From assembly GCA_028875055.1 (NCBI GenBank), contig JAPPGG010000072.1:145474-209473 (forward strand): a stretch of DNA of 64,000 nt, written 5' to 3'. The stretch's first letter is position 1. Each line of letters starts with the position of its first letter. The notes beneath the pieces are model-generated. The model ran no database searches. It had not been told where the DNA came from and saw only the letters and a list, made by a program, of their open reading frames with translations. Origin of the DNA: Chloroflexota bacterium (lineage in GTDB: Bacteria; Chloroflexota; Dehalococcoidia; Lucifugimonadales; UBA3495). Below are positions 17,832-26,369 of this stretch, in pieces. The position numbers and the translations under genes are program-made.

Positions 17832-19967
17832 TTACCCTCCCAACCTGGTACCGAAGGCGATGTAGCCCACCAGGATGAGCACCGCCCCCAGCACTATAAC
17901 CGCGCCATAGAACTGCACTTGACCGGTCTGCAATTGAACTGCCAGTCGCCCAAACTGGCGGGTTGTCCACCCGGTAAAGTCAACTATGCCGTCCACCAGG
18001 CTCCGGTCCAGCCAGTCAGTAATCCCGGCAAAATAGCGGTAGAAGACCCGCTTTACCAGCAAACCCTCGTAGAGCTCGTCCACGAAATACTTGCGCGACA
18101 ACAGGGTATAGACCACCCCGCCTCGCTCCAGCGGGTCGGCCTGCTGCGGCGCTGGCGGGGCATGAGCATGACCGTGACCAGAGGCCTCCGAGTCTTCTCC
18201 CCCGGCCTCAGCAGAGGCTGCAGGCACCGGCCCCGCATTCCTTACCCGCGCATACAGCAGGTAGGCCAACAAGATGCCGGCCAGGGCCACTGCGGTGGAT
18301 ATTCCGGCGACTGCCCAGTTGAAGGGCGGTGTTTCCCGATGGCCGTAAAGTACCGCCGACTCAACAAAGTATGAGAACCAGTGCGCCGGTATGCCCAGCA
18401 AGCTCTTGACCCACTGGGGATTGGCCACATATCCGGCCAGCATCGCGCCGACGGCCAGCGCCAGCATGGGGGCCACCATCACCCCGGGCGATTCGGCCAG
18501 GTGGGCTTCCGAAGACACGGCGGTGGGTTGCGGCCTCCCGGACGCTTCCGCATCTGCCAGTTCCTGGGCGCCTCCGCCGCGAAACTCGCCATGAAAGGTG
18601 AGGAACACCATCCGGAAGGTATAGAAGGCGGTAAGCAGGGCGGCCCCCACCAACAGCGCCAGGGCCGTCCGGGCCACCCAGGGGTCCACCGGTCCTTCGC
18701 CCAGCCACGCGGCGGTGATAATCTCGTCCTTGCTCCAGAATCCCGACAGGGGAGCGATTCCCACGAGGCTCAGTCCTCCGACCAACAGCAGGACGTAGGT
18801 CCACGGCATGTGAGTCCGGAGACCCCCCATGTATCTCATATTGAAGGTGCCGGACGCGTGGTTGACGCTTCCCGCCCCCAGGAAGAGCAAAGCCTTGAAG
18901 AAGGCATGGGTGAACAAGTGGAAGAGCGCCGGCCCAAAGGCGCCAAGGCCCAGCGCCGCCATCATGTAACCCAACTGGCTGATGGTCGAGTAGGCCATTA
19001 CCCGCTTGATATCGTCCATCACCAGGCCCAGGGTAGCGGCGGCAAAGGCGGTAAAGCCCCCCACCAGCGCCACAACCATCATGGCCTCCCGCGCTTCCTG
19101 GAACAGGGGGAAGAACCGGGCCACCAGGAACACTCCCGCCGCCACCATCGTTGCCGCGTGAATCAGCGCGCTTACCGGCGTGGGGCCCTCCATTGCGTCG
19201 GGAAGCCAGGAATGCAGGGGAAATTGCCCCGACTTGCCCGCCGCCCCGGCGAAAATCCCCAGGCAGACCAGGGTCAGCGCCGTGCCTTTCAGGACCGCGC
19301 CTCCTGAAGCCAGCGGCTGGGCTGCCTGCCAGATGTCAGGAATGTGCAGGGGATTCAGTCCCGCCGCCGCGAATTCCCCGGCGTGGAAGAACAGGTAGAT
19401 TATGGCCAGCAGAAATCCCACATCGCCAATGCGGGTAACAATAAAGGCCTTCTTGGCCGCGGCTGCCGCCGACGGCCGATCGTGCCAAAATCCGATCAGC
19501 AGATAGGACGATAGCCCAACCAGCTCCCAGAATGCGTAGAGCTGAACAATATTGGCGGACAGCACCAGCCCCAGCATGGATGCCGTAAACAGGGACATGT
19601 AGGCGAAGTACCGGGCGATGCTTGGGTCGCCCCTCATATAGCCGAGCGAGTAGATCTGGACCAGCAGGCTCACGCCGCTGACCACCAGCAGCATGATGGC
19701 CGTAACCGGGTCCAGGAGAATTCCAAGCTCTATGGCGGCATCACCCAGGTCAATCCAGGTATGCGGGGCATACGAGGAATCGGCGCCCTGGGCCAAACGT
19801 AACAGGACTATGACGGACAACAGCAGGGATACTGCCAGGGAGGCAATCAGCAGGTAGCCGCTGACCGCCGCAAAGCGATTCAACAGCGGCCGAATTACCA
19901 GCGAAATCAGCAGGAAGGACAGGAGGGGCAGCAGGAATATTGCCCAGACCAGTGGCTCGGCGACCAT
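17832..19967 (-). CDS. nuoL: complex I membrane subunit NuoL
   Basis: The 711-residue distal proton-pumping subunit shows LYAFWELVGLSSYLLIGFW, KSGQFPLHSWLPDAMEGPT and KRVMAYSTISQLGYMMAALG. The C-terminal part is longer than the antiporter core and should contain the lateral helix. Before the last helix there is a low-complexity linker rich in Glu, Ala and His (around residues 605-630, with SGHGHAHAPPAP), which may be a flexible loop. It starts directly after the small DUF2007-like gene with no gap. Confidence 0.95.
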   Translation of the reverse strand: MVAEPLVWAIFLLPLLSFLLISLVIRPLLNRFAAVSGYLLIASLAVSLLLSVIVLLRLAQGADSSYAPHTWIDLGDAAIELGILLDPVTAIMLLVVSGVSLLVQIYSLGYMRGDPSIARYFAYMSLFTASMLGLVLSANIVQLYAFWELVGLSSYLLIGFWHDRPSAAAAAKKAFIVTRIGDVGFLLAIIYLFFHAGEFAAAGLNPLHIPDIWQAAQPLASGGAVLKGTALTLVCLGIFAGAAGKSGQFPLHSWLPDAMEGPTPVSALIHAATMVAAGVFLVARFFPLFQEAREAMMVVALVGGFTAFAAATLGLVMDDIKRVMAYSTISQLGYMMAALGLGAFGPALFHLFTHAFFKALLFLGAGSVNHASGTFNMRYMGGLRTHMPWTYVLLLVGGLSLVGIAPLSGFWSKDEIITAAWLGEGPVDPWVARTALALLVGAALLTAFYTFRMVFLTFHGEFRGGGAQELADAEASGRPQPTAVSSEAHLAESPGVMVAPMLALAVGAMLAGYVANPQWVKSLLGIPAHWFSYFVESAVLYGHRETPPFNWAVAGISTAVALAGILLAYLLYARVRNAGPVPAASAEAGGEDSEASGHGHAHAPPAPQQADPLERGGVVYTLLSRKYFVDELYEGLLVKRVFYRYFAGITDWLDRSLVDGIVDFTGWTTRQFGRLAVQLQTGQVQFYGAVIVLGAVLILVGYIAFGTRLGG

Positions 19968-20162
19968 TTACAGTTTCCTCAGTATCTCTTCGGCCACGTG
20001 CTCACGGCCCTTGGGAACATACACTTTGAAGGGCGCCCGCTCGCTCCAGTCGCGAATATCGCCCTCCGGAAGAATGCGGGCCGGCAGTCCTTCTCCTTCC
20101 AGGACTTCCTTCCACATTTCCGCCATCATCAGGTTTGGCGTTTTCTTGAATTCAACCCACAT
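19968..20162 (-). CDS. small DUF2007-like protein inside the nuo operon
   Basis: This 64-residue soluble protein begins with MWVEFKKTPNLMMAEMWKEV and contains EGEGLPARILPEGD and a C-terminal VPKGREHVAEEILRKL. The layout matches the DUF2007 family of small ACT-like putative signal-transducing proteins: a short strand, a helix with a residue pattern for picking one of several ligands, a LEGEGLPA-like turn, and a hydrophobic strand. Family assignment is by pattern, not search. Its stop abuts the nuoL start exactly, and it lies 39 bases after nuoK, so it is co-translated with complex I genes. Its job there is unknown. Confidence 0.75.
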   Translation of the reverse strand: MWVEFKKTPNLMMAEMWKEVLEGEGLPARILPEGDIRDWSERAPFKVYVPKGREHVAEEILRKL

Positions 20163-20201
20163 CTGATTGCTTGGACAGTTCTCCCGACTGGCAACGGTCG
20201 C

Positions 20202-20531
20202 CTAATGACGCAGCTGGTTGGCTTCCGTCAGGGAGACCGATTCGGTGTGGCGATACATGGCGAATACAATGCCCAGCCCCAGGGCGATTTCAGCCGCCGC
20301 CACCGTTATGATGAAAATGGCAAAGACCTGCCCGGTCAGCACACTCCCTATTTCCTGTCGCAGCGCCAGGGGAGCTACGTACCGAGAAAAGGCCACCACC
20401 GTCAGGTTGACGGCATTGAACATAATCTCGATCGACATCAGCACTGCGATGACGTTGCTGCGCGCCAGCGCGCCATACAGTCCGATGGCGAAAAGCACGG
20501 CCGCTACCACCAGCATTGACTCCAGGGACAT
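20202..20531 (-). CDS. nuoK: complex I membrane subunit NuoK
   Basis: This subunit of about 109 residues has three transmembrane helices and the conserved glutamates in the second and third (MSIEIMFNAVNLTVVAFS and TVAAAEIALGLGIV), which belong to the proton path. The ATG at 20531 (MSLESMLVV) is chosen over an upstream ATG at 20564 because it gives the family's usual N-terminus and lies 4 bases after the nuoJ stop. Confidence 0.94.
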   Translation of the reverse strand: MSLESMLVVAAVLFAIGLYGALARSNVIAVLMSIEIMFNAVNLTVVAFSRYVAPLALRQEIGSVLTGQVFAIFIITVAAAEIALGLGIVFAMYRHTESVSLTEANQLRH

Positions 20532-20535
20532 GGGG

Positions 20536-21099
20536 CTAGCTCCCCCGCGAACGGGCCAGGGCAAGCCCGCCGATCAGCGCCGCCAGCAGCAGCAGTGACA
20601 CCGCCTCGAAGGGCAGCACAAAGTCGCCGATGAGCAGTTCCGCCAGCCCCGTGTCCTGCTCGCCGTATCCAGCGCCAGGGCCGCCGACCGTCGCTCCGGC
20701 CACCGACTGGGTCTGGGCGGCGTCCACCATCTGTGCGGCGGCTTCCGGAATGGGACGCCAATCGGTGTTAATGGCGGCCGCTATCATTCCCACCAGCAAC
20801 AGCGAAGCGCACATCACCGCCGGAATCTGGAGACGGTTAGGCACATTGCCCTCTCGCACGTTGCGGGTGAGCATAATTCCGAAGATGAACAGCACTGAAA
20901 TCGCGCCTACGTAAATCAGCACCTGGACCACTGCCAGGAACTCGGCGCTCATCAGAACAAAAAATCCTGCTACCGATATGAAAACCACCGCCAGCAGGAG
21001 AGCGGAGCGAAACAGGTCCTTCACCAGGACTACGCCCAGGGCAGCCGCAATGGCCACCACGGACAAGATCCAGAAGGCCAGGTCCTGAACCACAGGCAT
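20536..21099 (-). CDS. nuoJ: complex I membrane subunit NuoJ
   Basis: The 187-residue protein has five predicted helices. The third, VQVLIYVGAISVLFIFGIML, carries the conserved tyrosine/glycine pi-bulge region of NuoJ/ND6. A soluble loop of about 60 residues precedes the last helix. It lies between nuoI and nuoK. Confidence 0.94.
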   Translation of the reverse strand: MPVVQDLAFWILSVVAIAAALGVVLVKDLFRSALLLAVVFISVAGFFVLMSAEFLAVVQVLIYVGAISVLFIFGIMLTRNVREGNVPNRLQIPAVMCASLLLVGMIAAAINTDWRPIPEAAAQMVDAAQTQSVAGATVGGPGAGYGEQDTGLAELLIGDFVLPFEAVSLLLLAALIGGLALARSRGS

Positions 21100-21153
21100 C
21101 AGGCCCCCACCCGGCCTGCGGCGCGGGAATTCCAGGCTGCTGCTGAGGGTTGC

Positions 21154-21837
21154 TTAATCTGCTGCTGCATCGCTGCCCCGCCCAGACTGGGGCGGTTCAT
21201 CACTGCCGGTGTCCGGAACTGCCTCGTCCTGTTCCAGTCGCATCCCTGCCTTCTCGCTCTGGTGCCAGCGCCACGACTCTCGACCCACTTCCCGCCAGCC
21301 CAGAGGAGGGCCGCCCCTGGGGTCGTAGGAAAACCGGGACTCACCCTGGGCGATGGTCGGCGTCCGCCTGAAGGAATCCGTCCCTCCTTCGTAACCCTCC
21401 AACTGGGGCCGGAACCAGGTGCTCGGGTGTTTCTCGGCGTTCCGCAACTGGTCGATGGTAATGACCATGTTCTTTCTGCTGTACTGTCCCTGTTCGAATC
21501 CACTGCCCATGAACAGGGCGTCGTAGGGGCAGGCTTCCACGCAAAGGCCGCAGAACATGCACCGCTGAAGTTCAATGTCGAAAACTTCCAGCCGGTACTT
21601 TTCTCCCTGGGGAATCATGGAGCCGCTGGGTGAAGTCTCAATCTTGATTATGCCCAGGGGACAGTACTTGGCGCACGAAGCGCAGCCGGTGCATCGCTCT
21701 TCGTACCACACGAATTCCTCTCCCCTGAACCTGGGATGCTGCTTCGCCCGCTCTTCAGGATACTGAATGGTGAACGGCTTCCTGGTCAGATTCTTCAACG
21801 TGACCATGAGTCCCTTCACCATTGCCAGCCCATACAT
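21154..21837 (-). CDS. nuoI: complex I ferredoxin-like subunit NuoI
   Basis: The 227-residue peripheral-arm subunit carries two 4Fe-4S clusters (CTGCASCAKYCP and CMFCGLCVEACP), which bridge electrons toward NuoB. The N-terminal amphipathic region MVKGLMVTLKNL is typical. The C-terminal 70 or so residues after the second cluster are polar and longer than in E. coli NuoI. Because NuoE, F and G are missing, NuoI is the likely entry site for the electron donor, by analogy with ferredoxin-linked complexes. Confidence 0.95.
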   Translation of the reverse strand: MYGLAMVKGLMVTLKNLTRKPFTIQYPEERAKQHPRFRGEEFVWYEERCTGCASCAKYCPLGIIKIETSPSGSMIPQGEKYRLEVFDIELQRCMFCGLCVEACPYDALFMGSGFEQGQYSRKNMVITIDQLRNAEKHPSTWFRPQLEGYEGGTDSFRRTPTIAQGESRFSYDPRGGPPLGWREVGRESWRWHQSEKAGMRLEQDEAVPDTGSDEPPQSGRGSDAAAD

Positions 21838-21838
21838 C

Positions 21839-23062
21839 TCAGCTCACCTCTATGGTGGAAACCCCGGGAACTACCACCTGCTGGGGTTGCCGGGTCCGGA
21901 AAGTGACTCGGTCCTTGATCAAGTTCCCAAATACCGCGATTGCGATCACCGTTACCGCCAGGTTAATCGCGGCCATAATCGCCAGGTCGGTGTGGGTCAA
22001 GACGCCGTCATCGCCCCGGAGCAGGAATACTTCCAGGGTCACGACAACCAGGTTAACCATGGCCAGCGGCAGCAGAAATTTCCACGAAAACGCCATAATC
22101 TGGTCAATTCTCAGCCGGGGGTAAGTCGCCCGGAACCAGATGAAGAGAAACACGATTATTCCGGTCTTGATCAGGAACCAGAGCCAGCCCAGGTATTCGG
22201 ACCACGGGCCGGACCAGCCCCCCAGGAAAAGGGTAGCGGCAATGGCGGCCACCACTCCCACGCCTCCGAACTCGGCTGCCTGGATCAGCGCGAACCTCAC
22301 TCCGCTGTATTCCGTGTGATAACCCGCGATAATCTCTGATTCCGCCTCTGCCACGTCAAAGGGAGAGCGGTTCAACTCTGCTGACATCCCCGCCATGAAC
22401 ACCAAGAAGGCCAGGGGCTGAACCAGGAAAAAGGGAAGGGCCTGGGCCTCCACTATTGTTCCCAGCGACATGGAAGCCGCGACCATCACCACCCCCAGCA
22501 GCGACAGCACCACGGGTATTTCGTAACTTATCAGCACCGCCACCGCCCGGGCCGCCCCGAACATCGCGTAACGGTTGTTGGAAGACCAGCCCGCCATGAA
22601 GATGGCAACCGACGTTATAGAGCTTACGGCCAATATAAAAAGCACTCCGACATTGAGGCTGGCCAGCGCGGTATTCCTGGCAAAGGGAACTACGGCAGTC
22701 ATCAGTATCAGCGGAGCCACCATCAGCACTGGCACCAGCGAAAAAACCACCCGGTCCGAACCCTCCGGTCGCAGGTCCTCCTTGGTCAAGAGCTTCACCA
22801 GGTCCGCGACCGGCTGGAAAAGGCCAAAGGGGCCCCACCGGTTGGGGCCTACCCGGTTCTGAAATCGCCCCAGTACCCGCCGTTCTCCCCAGGTTATCAC
22901 CGCTGCCCCCAGGAGGACCGCGTTAACCAGGATGAAGGCAAACACCAAGCCGGCAATCGCGTAAGCCACCCAGCAGGGCAGGACAACGCCAACTATTTCG
23001 TAAACCAGCCGGTAAATCCCGTTGGCGTAAAGAATACTGTCCGAGGCTAACTGGCAGCTCAC
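21839..23062 (-). CDS. nuoH: complex I membrane subunit NuoH
   Basis: The 407-residue subunit forms the quinone-chamber wall at the membrane interface. It has the family block ERRVLGRFQNRVGPNRWGP, KLLTKEDLRPEGSD, and AELNRSPFDVAEAESEIIAG with the conserved acidic residues. It is longer than E. coli NuoH (325 residues), with extra length at the C-terminus around LRGDDGVLTHTDL. The start overlaps the nuoD stop by 4 bases and the stop lies 1 base before nuoI. Confidence 0.95.
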   Translation of the reverse strand: MSCQLASDSILYANGIYRLVYEIVGVVLPCWVAYAIAGLVFAFILVNAVLLGAAVITWGERRVLGRFQNRVGPNRWGPFGLFQPVADLVKLLTKEDLRPEGSDRVVFSLVPVLMVAPLILMTAVVPFARNTALASLNVGVLFILAVSSITSVAIFMAGWSSNNRYAMFGAARAVAVLISYEIPVVLSLLGVVMVAASMSLGTIVEAQALPFFLVQPLAFLVFMAGMSAELNRSPFDVAEAESEIIAGYHTEYSGVRFALIQAAEFGGVGVVAAIAATLFLGGWSGPWSEYLGWLWFLIKTGIIVFLFIWFRATYPRLRIDQIMAFSWKFLLPLAMVNLVVVTLEVFLLRGDDGVLTHTDLAIMAAINLAVTVIAIAVFGNLIKDRVTFRTRQPQQVVVPGVSTIEVS

Positions 23063-24165
23063 CGGTCCACCTCGCCCATGTTAATGTCAATGCTTCCCAG
23101 CGACACAATCATGTCCGCCAGCTTCCAGCCCACCAGCAGGTGCTCAATTACGGTCAAATTTATCAGGGACGGCGACCTTATCTTACAACGGTATGGCGAA
23201 ATTCCGCCATCGCTGACCAGGTAAAATCCCAGTTCTCCCTTGGAAGCCTCCACCCTTCCGTAGGCTTCCCTGCCGGCTTCCGGGCGCAGTACCAGGGGCA
23301 GGTCCAGCCGGACCGGACCGGGCTCAATCTGCGCGATGCACTGTTTTATTATGCGGATGCTCTGGTGAACTTCCTGGATACGGACCCAGAACCGGTCGTA
23401 GTTGTCCCAGTTGGAACCTATGGGGACGTCAAACTCAACCTGGTCATAGGCATCGTAGGGTTCCTGTTTTCTCCAGTCCCAGTTGACTCCGCTTGCCCGC
23501 AGCACCGGCCCTGAAACCGAATTGTTGATGGCGACTTCCGGCGGGATGGGACTGACCCCTCGGGTACGGATCATCAGGATTTCGTTCTCAAGGAGCAGTT
23601 GCTCCATCTCGGCAAACTCGTCCTCGAAGTCCTCCAGGAACCGGTTGAGGGCCGGCCAGAAATCCCGGGGCGCATCGGCAAATACCCCGCCGGGCCTCAT
23701 ATAGCTCACCGTTATCCGGGCCCCGCAAAGCATCTCGAACAGCTCCAGTATCCGCTCCCTGCTCCTGAATCCATACATCAGCGGCGTGCCGAAAGCCCCC
23801 AGTTCCTGGACAAAGAACCCGACGGCAATCAGGTGGCTGGCGATGCGCTGGAGCTCGGCGGTCAGGGTGCGCAGGTACCTGGCGCGGGGCGGCGGCTCAA
23901 CTCCCAGCAGTTTTTCCACCGCCAGGCAATAGGCCTGGTTATTGATCATGGAGGAGGTATAGTCCAGGCGGTCCGTCAACGTAACCACCTGAACGTAGTT
24001 TCGTTCCTCGGCCAGTTTCTCGGTCCCCCGGTGCAGGTAACCGAAAACCGGTTCCACCTCTACGATGTCCTCGCCGTCAAAGGTAATCCGGACGCGGAAT
24101 ACGCCGTGGGTGCTGGGGTGCTGCGGCCCCACGTTCACGGTCATTGGTTCAGTGCGGATGGTCAT
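23059..24165 (-). CDS. nuoD: complex I 49-kDa subunit NuoD
   Basis: The 368-residue quinone-binding peripheral subunit shows NVGPQHPSTHGVFRVR with the quinone-site histidine, GYLHRGTEKLAE, and the C-terminal DIVVSLGSIDINMGEVDR-type ending. NuoC and NuoD are separate here, not fused as in E. coli. No Shine-Dalgarno is obvious before the ATG. The gene follows nuoC by 92 bases, the widest gap in the operon. Confidence 0.95.
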   Translation of the reverse strand: MTIRTEPMTVNVGPQHPSTHGVFRVRITFDGEDIVEVEPVFGYLHRGTEKLAEERNYVQVVTLTDRLDYTSSMINNQAYCLAVEKLLGVEPPPRARYLRTLTAELQRIASHLIAVGFFVQELGAFGTPLMYGFRSRERILELFEMLCGARITVSYMRPGGVFADAPRDFWPALNRFLEDFEDEFAEMEQLLLENEILMIRTRGVSPIPPEVAINNSVSGPVLRASGVNWDWRKQEPYDAYDQVEFDVPIGSNWDNYDRFWVRIQEVHQSIRIIKQCIAQIEPGPVRLDLPLVLRPEAGREAYGRVEASKGELGFYLVSDGGISPYRCKIRSPSLINLTVIEHLLVGWKLADMIVSLGSIDINMGEVDR

Positions 24166-24257
24166 AGGAGAGGCGCCTGCTTAGACTTTGCCGGATGAGA
24201 GACCGGGCTCAGTCATTCCACCCGGAATGCAGCAAAATTCAGTGAGTGAAAACACGC

Positions 24258-24701
24258 TTAAAGGAAGTCCTTCCTGAGAGGGTGCCCCTCGAACCCTTCC
24301 CAAAGCATTATTCGTTTCATATTGGGGTGGCCTTCAAAGTGGATGCCCATCAAATCCCAGATTTCTCTTTCCTGGAAGTCGGCGCCCCGCCACACGGAAT
24401 AAACCGAGGGCGCCTTCAGGTCTTCCCGGCCGTATATGCGGGCCTTGAAAACGGCCGAACTCTGCTGCTTCAGCGACGTCAGGTGGTAAACCAGGTCGAA
24501 ATACTCGACGTAGTCCACCGCGCTGACGGAGTTGAGGAACTGGAAATCATGGGCCGGGGAGTCCTTCAGGAACGCTGCCACCGCGTGAATCCGGTTGGGC
24601 CTGATCCAGGCGGAAACTTCATCATAATCGACAGCCACGCCAGGAAATTCCTGGTTCACTGCCTTTGCCAGTTCCTCGCCGGACAGCGGCCGCATTGCCA
24701 T
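24258..24701 (-). CDS. nuoC: complex I 30-kDa subunit NuoC
   Basis: The 147-residue peripheral subunit has the signature EREIWDLMGIHFEGHPNMKR and ends HPLRKDFL, the family's normal C-terminus. The frame is open further upstream, overlapping nuoB. The ATG at 24701 lies 2 bases after the nuoB stop and gives the expected length, so it is preferred; a second ATG lies two codons later. Confidence 0.93.
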   Translation of the reverse strand: MAMRPLSGEELAKAVNQEFPGVAVDYDEVSAWIRPNRIHAVAAFLKDSPAHDFQFLNSVSAVDYVEYFDLVYHLTSLKQQSSAVFKARIYGREDLKAPSVYSVWRGADFQEREIWDLMGIHFEGHPNMKRIMLWEGFEGHPLRKDFL

Positions 24702-24703
24702 GA

Positions 24704-25357
24704 TCAGTCTGTAGTCTCCTGGATGGGAGCCGGCGCTTCCCGCCCGTTCTCGCCGCTGCTCCTCAGGTGGTGGTACTTCTTGATCTTTTCGTGAAGTTCC
24801 ATTATGCCGTAGAGCAGGGCATCGGGCCTTGGCGGGCACCCCGGCACGTAAACGTCCACCGGGATAATGTGGTCAACACCGGGCACGACGCTGTAAGACC
24901 CGTAGTAGGGGCCCCCGCTGGTGGCGCAAACCCCCATGGAAATTACCCACTTGGGCTCGGCCATCTGGTCGTAGATCCGCCGAATCGGGGGCGCCATTTT
25001 CCAGGTCACCGTGCCCGCCACAATCATCAGATCCGCCTGCCGGGGAGAGGCGCGGAAGGCTTCCATTCCGAACCTGGCAATGTCGAATCTGCCCATGGCC
25101 GTGGCCATCATTTCGAAAGCGCAGCAGGCCAACCCGAACGACACCGGCCAGAGGGCCGACTTCCGCCCCCAGTTCACCAGCGCGTCCACCGACGTTACAA
25201 GGAGGTTATTCTTGAGGTCTTCAGGGACTTCAATAGAGGGGACTTCTATCGGTTCGGAGGAAACGGCGATCAGGTCCTTGACTATCTGACCTTCCTCCCG
25301 GTCAATACCCCAGGTACGGTCGTGCAATGGGCCTTGCGACGCCGACAATTCCATCAC
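24704..25357 (-). CDS. nuoB: complex I PSST subunit NuoB
   Basis: The 217-residue subunit holds the terminal 4Fe-4S cluster N2. Its ligands are the tandem cysteines in [10 protein letters not shown], the cysteine of [10 protein letters not shown] and the one in [13 protein letters not shown]. It has an N-terminal extension of about 50 residues. The stop is immediately upstream of nuoC and its start abuts nuoA. Confidence 0.96.
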   Translation of the reverse strand: MMELSASQGPLHDRTWGIDREEGQIVKDLIAVSSEPIEVPSIEVPEDLKNNLLVTSVDALVNWGRKSALWPVSFGLACCAFEMMATAMGRFDIARFGMEAFRASPRQADLMIVAGTVTWKMAPPIRRIYDQMAEPKWVISMGVCATSGGPYYGSYSVVPGVDHIIPVDVYVPGCPPRPDALLYGIMELHEKIKKYHHLRSSGENGREAPAPIQETTD

Positions 25358-25744
25358 CTAATTCCCCCACTCCAGGTCCCGCTTGCGCCACGCATACGCC
25401 CACCCGATCAGCAGAATACCGACGAAGACCGCCATCTCGATTAGAGCGAACAATTCAAAGCTGATGAATCTGGTTGCCCAGGGATACAGGAACACCACCT
25501 CGACGTCAAATATGACGAAGAGAATGGCATACAGATAATATCGAAAGTTGAACTGGTTCCACGGCCCGCCTATGGTCTGAACTCCGCATTCGTAGGGCTC
25601 AAGCTTCACGGGTGTGGGATTTTGGGGACGAATCTTCAGGCGGGAAAGCAGCCAGGAAGCAGCTAGCAGGCTGGTGGGGACTGCGAAAGCCACCACTGCG
25701 AAAATGGCAATCAATCCGTATTGCCGAAAGTAGTCTTCAAGCAT
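25358..25744 (-). CDS. nuoA: complex I membrane subunit NuoA
   Basis: This 128-residue protein has three helices and the conserved loop KLEPYECGVQ with the cysteine seen in many NuoA proteins, then FDVEVVFLYPW. The ATG at 25744 is chosen over one at 25825 because the strong extended -10 promoter at 25781-25789 would start transcription between them, and MLEDYFRQYG matches the usual N-terminus. Confidence 0.94.
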   Translation of the reverse strand: MLEDYFRQYGLIAIFAVVAFAVPTSLLAASWLLSRLKIRPQNPTPVKLEPYECGVQTIGGPWNQFNFRYYLYAILFVIFDVEVVFLYPWATRFISFELFALIEMAVFVGILLIGWAYAWRKRDLEWGN

Positions 25745-25780
25745 GCAGCCCGGCCAGACCTCAACTCTAGCTGTCGAAAA

Positions 25781-25789
25781 ATTATAGCA
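25781..25789 (-). promoter_or_regulatory. extended -10 promoter of the nuo operon
   Basis: On the minus strand the sequence TGCTATAAT is a perfect extended -10 element. No good -35 is seen at the usual distance. Initiation would be about 30 bases before the nuoA ATG. Confidence 0.65.
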
Positions 25790-25858
25790 TAAGCCCTTCA
25801 AGGCCGATAGTGAAAAACTGCACAATCGGAGTAATCCCTTTCATTGTCCCTTCAGACT

Positions 25859-25925
25859 GCGCCAGGAGTGGCGGCAGGAAATCATCCCACCCTGGGCCTG
25901 CCGAAGGGTCTGGACCACTGGCCGC
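25859..25925 (+). repeat. repeat C, copy 1
   Basis: It contains TGCGCCAGGAG, GGCAGGAAATCATCCCACCCT and CCGAAGGGTCTGG. The first two blocks recur with small changes at 35187-35252, also between genes. Confidence 0.55.
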
Positions 25926-26127
25926 AACCTGCGGATCAGGGCACAGGAGTCGGTTCCCGATGCCCCGCGGTGCTGCCTCTTCAAATCCCTCTCTTACTTT
26001 CCTGGTTACACTCGTTGTAACCCGGCTTCCTGGCGCGGCTTCCGGCTGACCGGCCTATAGACGGAGACCCCTGCATTAACAGTTCGGGGTTGAAATTGAC
26101 GAAGGCCCGGAACTCGTCACACCGGCG

Positions 26128-26253
26128 CAGGCCCGAATCCGGCAAGGCTGACGATGGACCGAGGTCAAGCGTAGCAAGGATTGATGGATATCGGATTTCG
26201 CCGGTATGCCGGGGCTGGCTGGCCGGGAGTTCCCACCACTTCTGAACTCTTGC
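26128..26253 (+). repeat. repeat A, copy 1
   Basis: The order is CCGAATCCGGCAAGGCTGAC, then CGTAGCAAGGATTGATGGAT, then TTCGCCGGTATGCCGGGGCTGG-type core and the end TTCTGAACTCTTGC. It shares this order with the copy at 49946-50069. Confidence 0.7.
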
Positions 26254-26369
26254 ACCCCACACCGCCATTTGGCTAACCTCGGGCTCTGCCGTTAGAATGG
26301 GCCCGTCGATAAACCTGTTGTCCAAACTGAACGGTCGCACCCATAGCGCCCCCTTCCCGCTTGAAGCAC

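Larger units (their letters stand above)
25826..26369. other. 544-base spacer filled by repeats
   Basis: This spacer between the divergent nuo operon and the alpha/beta hydrolase is mostly repeat DNA: repeat C near its left end and repeat A near its right. The minus-strand frame 25981-26340 encodes translated repeat A and is not a gene. No convincing promoter for the hydrolase is seen. Confidence 0.6.

Noticed and set aside
25981..26340. 119-codon minus-strand frame
   Set aside because: Its translation is repeat A; similar peptides arise from the other repeat A copies, so it is not a gene.
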